Positions 22,495 to 31,900 of a stretch of 64,000 nucleotides of DNA are shown one piece after another (the first letter of the stretch is position 1; every line of letters starts with the position of its first letter). The notes beneath the pieces are model-generated. The model had not been told where the DNA came from. It worked only from the letters and a program-made list of their open reading frames with translations, and searched no databases. The DNA is from an uncultured Bacillota bacterium (lineage in GTDB: Bacteria; Bacillota; Clostridia; Christensenellales; UBA1242): NCBI GenBank assembly GCA_949292985.1, contig CASFBF010000010.1, positions 139,485 through 203,484 on the forward strand. Reading direction: 5' to 3'. The position numbers were made by a program, and so were the translations under genes.

Positions 22495-22520
22495 AAAAAA
22501 AATCGGTTACCCGATTTTTT
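22495..22520 (-). terminator. Terminator after the 157-residue membrane protein gene
   Basis: AATCGG (22501-22506) and CCGATT (22511-22516) pair around TTAC; the minus transcript ends with T8. Confidence 0.8.
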
Positions 22521-22535
22521 ATTTTTTGATTACTA

Positions 22536-23009
22536 TTACTTATCATTATCAACAATTTCTTCAATTTCTTTTTGTTCGTTATTTGTTTCTTTTTTTGCTT
22601 TTCTTTCCTGTTCAATTTCCACAATTTTATTTGCCCATTTACCAACAGCAGGCGCATCTTGTTTTGAACAAATAAACGCTAAAACAATTACCTCAAAAAT
22701 TACCAACAAAATCAATAAAATTATTTGAATAATTATATAAGCCATTTGAGCATTTGGATCGCCACTCAACATTATAATAATATAAAAAAGCAAATCAAAA
22801 ACCAATCGGATAAGTGCTATACCACACAATACTATGTACGGCTGTAAAGTTTTAGAGCCCGCAATTTTATCTTTTACACAAAAAAGAGCAATGCCTACGG
22901 GAATAATGCCGACAAGCAAACTACAAAAAACCCCTATTGTAGGAATTGCAAAAAGCAAAATTGAAATAAATTCCAACGAAATTAAAAATGCTCGCATTGA
23001 TTTATTCAT
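22536..23009 (-). CDS. Hypothetical membrane protein, about four helices
   Basis: This 157-residue protein has hydrophobic segments at about 8-30, 31-45, 57-80 and 88-113, then a charged cytoplasmic tail with EIEQERKAKKETNNEQKEIE that looks coiled-coil. No family is recognised. AGGAG precedes the ATG. It has its own terminator. Confidence 0.6.
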   Translation of the reverse strand: MNKSMRAFLISLEFISILLFAIPTIGVFCSLLVGIIPVGIALFCVKDKIAGSKTLQPYIVLCGIALIRLVFDLLFYIIIMLSGDPNAQMAYIIIQIILLILLVIFEVIVLAFICSKQDAPAVGKWANKIVEIEQERKAKKETNNEQKEIEEIVDNDK

Positions 23010-23091
23010 CTTTATTTCTCCTATATTAAAGTGTATTACAAATTTAATAATTTGTCAAATATATATGCAAAAATTATATTTTTTGTTATTT

Positions 23092-24513
23092 TTATCCCAA
23101 AATTTCACTTTTATCGTTATATTCTGTGTGTAATAAAGCATTCCCAAAACCGTTCAAAAATTTTGAATATATTTGTTTTATTTCTGGATTTTCATGACAA
23201 AACCTTATTTTTGATTCTTGGTCTATTTTGTAAATAGACGCACTACGTAACTTCCTCACTTCTTCATTAGTAATGTTTATATTTTTAGGCTGTCCTCCTC
23301 CTGTCATACAACCGCCAAGGCAAGCCATAACTTCGATAAAATCGTAATGTTTACCCTTATCAATTTCTGATATAATTTTTCTCACATTTACTAATCCTGA
23401 AACAACCGCGATTTTCAGTTTTTTGTTTCCAAGTTTAATTTCACTTTCCACAAAACCATTAAGATTCCTTACGCTTTTGAATTCCAATCTCTTTAAATTT
23501 TTGCCAGTTATGAAATAGTGTGCAGTTCTTAATGTAGCCTCCATAACTCCACCTGAAGTACCAAATATCATTCCTGCGCCACTACCATATCCTAAAATTC
23601 TGTCAAAATCTTTATTTTGAAGTTTATTAAAAATAATACCTCTTTCCTTTATCCAATCTGCTAATTCTCTAACTGGTAAAACAAAATCATAGTCATTTTC
23701 TCTTAAAAGTTCTGCTTTTTTTGCTGTGCAAGGTGTTATCGCCACGCTTACAATATTGTTTTTCTCTAATCCCATCATATCTGCCCAATATGTTTTTATT
23801 ACGCTTCCTAACATAGCAATCGGGCTCTTACATGTTGACAACAAATTAAGTTTATCTGGAAAAAATATTTCCGCAAATTTTACCCAACCCGGGCAACAAG
23901 ATGTAAACATAGGTAAGTTTTCGCCAGAATTTAATCTTTCAACCAACTCGTGTGCCTCCTCCATTACTGTCATATCAGCACCAAAATTTGTATCAAAAAC
24001 ATAATTTGCACCAAGTTCTCGTAAAACCGAAACCATTTTACCTGTGCAAATATCACCCTTTTTACCACCAAACTCTTCTGCCAAAGACACACGAACAGAC
24101 GGTGCCGTTTGAAAGACAAAAATTTTGCTTTTATCTTTCATCAATTCTTCTATTTTTGGATAATCCTTTTTATAACTTATTGCCCCTGTCGGACAAGCCA
24201 AACTACATTGTCCACAATCAATGCAAACTGTTTTGCATTTGCACTTTTGAATGTCGTAATGCCCGTAAACGCCCTGCTTAAATCTGCAAACTGATTTACA
24301 ATTTCCGCATTTTACACATTTAGACGGGTCTCTACTTATTGATGGGTTGTCATCATCTACATCAATATAAACTGTTTCTTCCCTTTCGGTTTTTTCTGCT
24401 TCTTCAAAAAATTCTTTGCTTACTCCACAAACTGGGCAAGTCCAATCATCTTTTAAAGAATTCAAATCGCCATCGAATATATAACCACAAACTTGACAAA
24501 CAAACTTCGCCAT
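23092..24513 (-). CDS. Monomeric [FeFe]-hydrogenase with N-terminal rubredoxin domain
   Basis: This 473-residue protein has a rubredoxin domain (residues ~5-40: CQVCGY ... CPVCGV), two [4Fe-4S] ferredoxin clusters ([11 protein letters not shown] at ~66-76; [12 protein letters not shown] at ~97-108) and an H-cluster domain. The H-cluster motifs are [11 protein letters not shown] (L1), TPCTAKKAE (L2) and [14 protein letters not shown] (L3). L3 has Leu where canonical enzymes have Pro (ACPGGC). It probably couples H2 metabolism or redox sensing to rubredoxin or ferredoxin. Maturases are not in the window. A rubredoxin fused in front suggests exchange with rubrerythrin-type peroxide defence, an inference only. 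Confidence 0.93.
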   Translation of the reverse strand: MAKFVCQVCGYIFDGDLNSLKDDWTCPVCGVSKEFFEEAEKTEREETVYIDVDDDNPSISRDPSKCVKCGNCKSVCRFKQGVYGHYDIQKCKCKTVCIDCGQCSLACPTGAISYKKDYPKIEELMKDKSKIFVFQTAPSVRVSLAEEFGGKKGDICTGKMVSVLRELGANYVFDTNFGADMTVMEEAHELVERLNSGENLPMFTSCCPGWVKFAEIFFPDKLNLLSTCKSPIAMLGSVIKTYWADMMGLEKNNIVSVAITPCTAKKAELLRENDYDFVLPVRELADWIKERGIIFNKLQNKDFDRILGYGSGAGMIFGTSGGVMEATLRTAHYFITGKNLKRLEFKSVRNLNGFVESEIKLGNKKLKIAVVSGLVNVRKIISEIDKGKHYDFIEVMACLGGCMTGGGQPKNINITNEEVRKLRSASIYKIDQESKIRFCHENPEIKQIYSKFLNGFGNALLHTEYNDKSEILG

Positions 24514-24543
24514 AATAATTTCCTTTATAGCAAAAATTTTACA

Positions 24544-25623
24544 TTATTTATAAGATTTTTCAAAACGATTATCAAAAAATTTCTGGTTATGAATAACAGA
24601 AACATGATTAGGTTTAAATTTTTGTGATACTAAGTGATATTTATATGAATTTTCTAAATCCCCTTTTAAATAATAAAGGTAACACAACTGTAAGGCTGGA
24701 ATAAAATCATACATATCCTTTTGCACAAATGCTCCCGAATTTATATTAGGAGATGAATTTAATGCTTGTTTATACCAATAAATTGATTCGTCATATTTTT
24801 TTTCTAGCAAAAAGTTTTCGCCTAAACGACAAAGTGCTTCGCCTCTTGGAGTCCCGAGAAGAAAACTTTCAAACAACATTTTTGTCGATTTGTTATACTC
24901 ATTCAAATATTTATAGCAATTTGATATATCAATGTAAGCCTGTATTTTATTTTCTACCCAGCCATCAGGCATTCTTAAAAATTTTTTTAGTTCACATATT
25001 GCTTTTTTATAGTAGGTATTAAACATTAACTCTCTGGCATAGTAAAACTGTTGACGTGGTGAAAATTTTACTTTCTGCGCTTTCAAATTTCTGTAAATTT
25101 TTAAATTTCTACCTTTTGGCGTAGGTTTTATTTTTTCGTGATATATTTTAATGTTTAGATGTTCAATTCTACCGCTAGGCACAATAACCTCATGGATAGC
25201 GTCAACCCATTTATAATTCTTACTTTTGAGAAAAACTCGTTCTCTCTCATAACTAAAAATAGGCGTCATGTCGTCTTCATGCGACAACACATACTCAAAC
25301 ATATAAATATCCGCAGGATGTTCTACTGTTTTTAACAGTTTAATTTTTTCAATATCTTCACTTAAAATCACATCATCTGCGTCCAACCACATCAACAAAC
25401 CACAGGTGGCTTTTGAAAACGCAAAATTTCGCGCATCAGAAAAATTATAGTTCCACTTAAAATAATATATTTTATCTGTATACTTTCGTGCTATGTCAAC
25501 AGTTTTATCACTTGATCCTGTGTCAACGACTATGATTTCATCTGCAAATTTATTTACACATTCCAAACACCTTGCAATAACATCTTCTTCATTTTTGACA
25601 ATCATACATACTGATAATTCCAT
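24544..25623 (-). CDS. Family 2 glycosyltransferase with C-terminal TPR-like repeats
   Basis: This 359-residue protein has a GT2 domain: SVCMIVKNEEDVIARCLECV, then EIIVVDTGSSDKTVDIARKY and MWLDADDVI containing the D-x-D metal motif. A helical region follows from about 190 with TPR-like units (FYYARELMFNTYYKKAICEL; EKKYDESIYWYKQAL). This SunS/WaaE-like GT2-TPR architecture is common in Firmicutes and often glycosylates peptides or surface proteins. ATG 25623 follows GGAGAT; the ORF extends to 25650 without a better site. It lies directly upstream of, and divergent from, the giant surface protein, a possible target. Confidence 0.88.
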   Translation of the reverse strand: MELSVCMIVKNEEDVIARCLECVNKFADEIIVVDTGSSDKTVDIARKYTDKIYYFKWNYNFSDARNFAFSKATCGLLMWLDADDVILSEDIEKIKLLKTVEHPADIYMFEYVLSHEDDMTPIFSYERERVFLKSKNYKWVDAIHEVIVPSGRIEHLNIKIYHEKIKPTPKGRNLKIYRNLKAQKVKFSPRQQFYYARELMFNTYYKKAICELKKFLRMPDGWVENKIQAYIDISNCYKYLNEYNKSTKMLFESFLLGTPRGEALCRLGENFLLEKKYDESIYWYKQALNSSPNINSGAFVQKDMYDFIPALQLCYLYYLKGDLENSYKYHLVSQKFKPNHVSVIHNQKFFDNRFEKSYK

Positions 25624-25948
25624 TTTTATCTCCAAGTACAATTTATTCAAAAAAAATAAAATATGTGAAAAATAATTAAATTTACTAAATTTGCCATGTT
25701 TTTTTAAAAAATATCAAAAATTATAATGTTTTTATTACAATTATTATTTTTTTGCTTTATTTTTAAATATAAATAAATGTTTTTTATTTTAATTTAAATG
25801 TAATTGTTAAAAATTATTTTTACTCTTTTCTTCCAGTTTAATTTAAGACTATATTATATAATATTATATTTAATACATAAATTATTTTGTTTTTGCAGAA
25901 AATTATGTTAGAATGTTTTTGTCAAAAAATGACAAAAGAGGTAATAAA
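25624..25948. promoter_or_regulatory. AT-rich promoter region of the giant surface-protein gene
   Basis: This is a 325-base gene-free stretch, very AT-rich. An extended -10, TGT-TAGAAT (25906-25914), with TTGTTT at 25887-25892 (spacer 16) fits a promoter. TTTTGTCA-AAAAA-TGACAAAA around 25916-25936 is a hairpin immediately before AGAGG and the ATG at 25949, so translation could be controlled. Nothing else is seen in the left two thirds. Confidence 0.5.
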
Positions 25949-28900
25949 ATGAGCAAAATAAAAAAAGTTTTAGGCTGTTTTGTTTTAGCAACCGTGGCCA
26001 CTGTTATAGGTGTGGCTGGTGGAATTTCTAATCAACAGCAAACTCAAATTTATAATGCTGCTGTAACTGAGGAAGAAATAATAAATTCGCTTCCTGAATT
26101 TATTAATAAAAATACAGGATTAGAAAAACAATATTTTTTTAGCGAAAACAGTTCTACTGAACCAATCAAATTTTACTTTAATTATACGCCTGTACCTGTC
26201 GCGAACGAATCAGAAGGCACAACAAACAATAATTACTACTTCAAATACATACCTGATGAAAATGACACCAATCATTACTACTACTTTGATATATCAAGCG
26301 TAGCAATTTATGTAAATGATGTTAGGCTTAATATTTCAACGGAAGATTTGATTACTCGTTCTACTGCCTCTGTTCAAATAAATCAGCAAGGAGATTCCCA
26401 ATCTGCAAGCAATTCAATTTCCCCAGAAATTCTATATTTTAATATTGTTTACGGTGATAGACTTGAGATATCAACAAAATCAGAAGTTTCAGGCAATAGC
26501 GGAGAAATAACCACGCCTGCAACTCTTACTTTAAATCAAACTGGAATTTTAAGAATTGAAGTACAGTATGACCTCTATGACACCACCTTAGTGAAAGGCG
26601 CAGAAAACAGTGACATAGAAATTTCAAATATCCTTACTTCTCAGTCATTTTCTTACTCTTGTTTTTATTTAAATGGCAATGAGTACTTTGAAACAATAAC
26701 AAATCGAGATGCGCCTATTATAACTTATCCTTCATTTTTAACTAGAACCCCTAGCGAATCTTCTTTGTTTAAATATAATTATTTTTATAACTATAACGCC
26801 AATGAACTTCCTTACATATCGTACGATCCTAACAAAATTAGGTTGACCATTACTAAGTATTACAACAATAACACAGAAAGTGAAACATTGTTATATAATC
26901 CAGAATCTAAAACCATTTCTGAACCTGATTTTGTATATCAAACACTTATTATGGAAGATGGTACAGTCAGAGTTTATTTCAATGATGTTGGTCAATACAA
27001 CTTTAACTTTGAAATGATTTACACCGTAGCAAATGGAAGTGACTATAAAATTTATACCGTGCCTTATGAACTGCTTGCACAAAAAATATATATTTTCGGC
27101 GCTCAACTTTCTTACACCGACTACGCTACAAATCAATATAAAGAATTTAAACATATTGAAAATCAAACAAACAGCGAAAGTGTAACAACTTACAACAAAA
27201 TAACACAGGGCGCTGATGTTTCTTATTTGTTCAGTAAATATGAAAGTTCAAAAACTGATGGTAATCAAACTTTTAACGATTGGCTTATTGCAACCCAAAC
27301 TCCTTGTGTAAGCACTGACCAAACACCCCTTCGTTTTACAACAAATCTAAAACAATTATCTTCTGATTCTACTTTAAAAGTTTATGTATTGAATGAAAAC
27401 AAAGAATGGGAAAATTTTTCTTCAATATCTGATATAACTTCAACCATCAATTCACCGGGTACTTACTTTATAACGCTTGCATATAACTTCGCTTCATACA
27501 CAAACAATGCAGGGGCAATTGACTCGGCGGAAACTTTCTATCAATATTTTTACTTTACGATAGACAAAACCGCCCCTTCGTTTACTATGGAAGCACAAGG
27601 AGATTATAACGAAGGAGAAGCATCTTATGATTGGACACAAATATTATCAAAAGAATATACCAATGCCGAACAGGTAAAACTGACTTATGCTGATTTTCAA
27701 AATGAATTTCATTCAGCAGTAAAATTTGAGTTTGAAAGATACGACTTTATAAACAAAACAACTTCTTCTGCGACAATAAAATTTGATGACAATGGAGAAT
27801 ATTATTTCACCGAGCAAGGTAACTATACAATAAAAATCTATTATGGCAAGCAAGGCACAGCAACTGACCCAAGTACTGCATCGTTTACTATAGATAGAGA
27901 AAACATAAAGGATTTAGCCGTTAACAGCGTTTATACGAGTGGCGCCAACAATGACTACCGCGCAGACACCGTTATAGAACAGTATGTTACTAATCAAAAT
28001 TTTGTTTTCTCATGGCAAACTGTAAAAGAAAGCGGTGCAAAAACATATGGAAAGTATAAATACTATTCTCTTGACTATTTAGATTATTACTCAACAGTCC
28101 CTGAATCAAATCTATCCGATTTATTAGGCGCTTTACTTAGAAACGGAATTGTAGCAACCGATGCCGTAATAAATATGAATAGCGCATCAAATTCTTGGAT
28201 TGATTGTTCTAACTCTGCCAATTTAATCGCAAATAATAACATAATACCTTCTTCATATGTTAAAACTAATGCTGGTTTATATATTTTCCAAATTTATGAT
28301 GAAGCTGGCAATAGCAAAATCCAAATCGTTTTATTAGATAATTCACAACCATACTTTATTCTTTACACATCAGAAGGCTTTTCGCTTATAAGTTCTAATC
28401 ATACTATTACAAGTGATGCAACTCTTTACTGGGGCGATTACAAAGCAATTAGTATTGAAGGTTATAACTCTGGCTTTAATGATGCCGTATATAAAAATAA
28501 AGATGGCGAAATTGATAATGAAATTAAAATGGCACTTGAACAATTTGTAGCATCTATACGTACATATTCAAGTTCTTCATCATCTGCTGGCTCAATCGGC
28601 TACGGGAAAGATGGCAGTTATTATCTGTGTGAAATAAATGACACTTATGCCTTTAAACACAAAGATGCAGATGACGATGAATATGTTTTAACAACTGGCA
28701 ATAATATGAGTATTCAATTTTCATACACCGTTCATTACACTGAAGTAAATGGCGTTGTGACTTATTACTACTCTACAACAACAGGAACAAACTTCTTAAA
28801 TGCTGTTTCTGGCGAAACTATCACCGCTACAATTTCTCCTGGAACAGGCGAATATCAAATAAACGGACAAACTTTATATGATGCAAACATATATTTATGC

Positions 28901-31900
28901 TTTTCACAAGGCAAAAATATTTACTATTTCTCTAAGCCTGATTCCTTATCATTAACTTCTACATCTGGACAAACAGTAACGGCAACTAAAAATGAAAATG
29001 GAAAACTATTGGTTAATGGAGTTGCATTGCAAGATGTAACCTTTGTAGATATGGAAGGAAATTACATTTTCTTAATTAGAGATTCTTCAAATACCGAAGG
29101 CGCCAACGAAACAGAGTTACAAAGATATTTGCAGTATGCTTCTAATTACCAATATTTACGAGTTACAGGCGATCAATCTTTAACCCAAATTCAATATTAT
29201 GAAAGTGGCAATCCAACTGATCCAATAACATTAACGGACGCATCTTATGCAAACATTAAAGTGGTTGACGAAGATGAGAATTTGATGAGTAGGTCGAGTT
29301 ATTATACTCCAACTTCTTTGGAAACCATATTGTATCTTTCCTTTACGCCTACTATTGAACATAATGACAACACCACAACTCAAGTAAAGGAAGTTACACT
29401 CAGTTATTACCCATATCAAACAGTAGCAAAAACATATTTGGCAACTGATAATTCTATTAGATATATATTCTATCGAACTCTTTCTACAAATGCAGAATTT
29501 ACAACAACCGTTTATAATTTTGAAACAGATGGGGCAAGCACTTCAACAATAGAAAAACAAATCAATGTTTCTTCAAACATTACAAGCGCAGGAAAATATA
29601 TAATTACAAGAACTTATATGACAGGTGAAAGTTATACTATTGATGTTTTTGATTACTATCAAAGAAATATAACCAGCACCGTAGATAGATATGGTGTGTT
29701 GACTTCACCAGAGCCTATTTCCTACACTGCTGAAACAAGAGTATATGAAATAAATAATCAGTCTATATACGCTACTTTGTATGGAAATATCTTGCAACTA
29801 ACTACAACTGGCGACTTCACGCAATACGACTTGCGTTATTCTATAAAACAAGGTGAAGAACAAACAACCGCCGACGAAGTAGATATCAAAAATTTCAAAA
29901 ATGGTTCGGATACAATTCGCTTGTATATCTTTAATGAGATTGCAACTTATGACTTTTATCAAGATAATAAAAAAATTATTGAATATTCAACCGTGCAAAT
30001 AAACGACACATCGTTAGAAAGCATTGTCGGCGGAGATATGATGATCAACATGTATGATGGAATGTCCCCTAATTCTGGTGTTATATCAGTGGCATTCCCA
30101 TACTATGAAACTAATTCCCTGCTTCCTTCTGGCGAAAGTTTTTACACTGAAAACAACACATCTTGGCAAAACAGTGATCCCGTAAGCACTACACTGACAA
30201 CAAATAAACTGCCTTTAAATCTGTATATACCACAGTACAAATATACCATATACAATCAAGATGCCTTGGAACAGGATTCATCAATATCATATTCTAATAT
30301 AGCAAACAATTACTTAATCCGATATAATGAAGATGATGAGTTTTCAGTTATTTCACCGTACGAACTTGTTGCAAGCATATCATTTACTGGAAGTGATGGA
30401 ACCAGCCATACTTATACTTCTACGGCAGGAACAGATGGATATCTGGCTTTCATTGATGAAACTGGCGCACCAGTTGAGCAATTTACAAAACCTGGTACTT
30501 ATTATGTAACAATCACACAAGGTTATAATTCTGATTCTAACAGTAGTAATAATTTTAGAAAGAATTATAAGTTTGCATTTGAAATAGAGGATACTAAGCC
30601 TGAATTTACAATCACACAATCAGGCGCACCGCTCTCTACATTAAACGAAGATGTTGAAGTTCCGAATTACTATACAAATTCAAAAACCATAACTTATATT
30701 TGGGAAGATTTAAACGATAAATATATTGCCAATATAGATAAAACATGTTTACAGATCAAATATTCAAATGGACAATACTTATCGACTTCAAATGTTATCA
30801 TTGTTTCAAACAATGAACAAATATCTTTAAAAACGGCAAACGAAAAACTGTTAAATTCTTTAAGTTATTCTTCAAGCACTGACAGCCGAGGCGTTACAAC
30901 CAATTATTTAACATTAGATCTTAATGCGCTAGGGATTTATCAAAACAAAGCAACTGTATATATGACAATGCAATTTGAAGGACATAATGATCTTTACTAC
31001 ACACAAACAACAAAATGTGTAACCATCGATAAACAAGCCTCTTTTGAAACTGTAAACGGGTTAATAGAAAAATTACAAAACATATCAAGTGAATATCTAC
31101 CTCTCAACTCTTCTACTTTAAGGTCTTATTTAGATGTTGATTATAAAACGGTAGCAACAGCACAAGAAGCCGCTTACAATATTACTGCAAATTCAACAAC
31201 TGGACAATTTAGAAATTATAGTTATCTTGTTGACAGAGCCTTCTTTGACGATTTAGAAGGACTTGCATCAACAAATTATAATAAAAACAATGCACAAACA
31301 TATAATGGTGGTACTATCAGGGCCTTCTATAAAGCAATTGATAATCCTTATAATAGCAGTTATGAAGAGTCATACGCAGATTTCACATCTTCCGCCTATA
31401 CTGATATGGCAGATGAACTAAGTTTGGTGCCTAACACATATTATCAAATTGTAGAACAAGATTTAGCAGGCAATTTAACATTCTATATAGTTTATTATTA
31501 TTCTGTTGACGATGGAAACGGCGTAATTAAAAATGATGATATAGTTTATCAAGGCATTTCATTTAATGATCATAATGAAGAAAAATTAGCAAACGATGCA
31601 CAAATTGCAACTGGTAAATTAAACTTATATTCAACGACAAATTTCACTTTGAATAAATTAAATTTCCAAGGTGATAGTTGGTTAGTTATAACTGTTGATG
31701 ACAACTATTATATGTTCAGCCCATGGCTTGATGATGGATATGTTTATAAACTATCTAATTCAAATATAAGTACAGTAACAATTTCCAGCATTTTTGCAAA
31801 CATTAAATCATCAGCAACCCCTATCTCTATTAACATTTCTGATAGATTTACTGGTAATTTTGCGAATGTAAAACTAACAACACTTGATGGCGTACAATTA

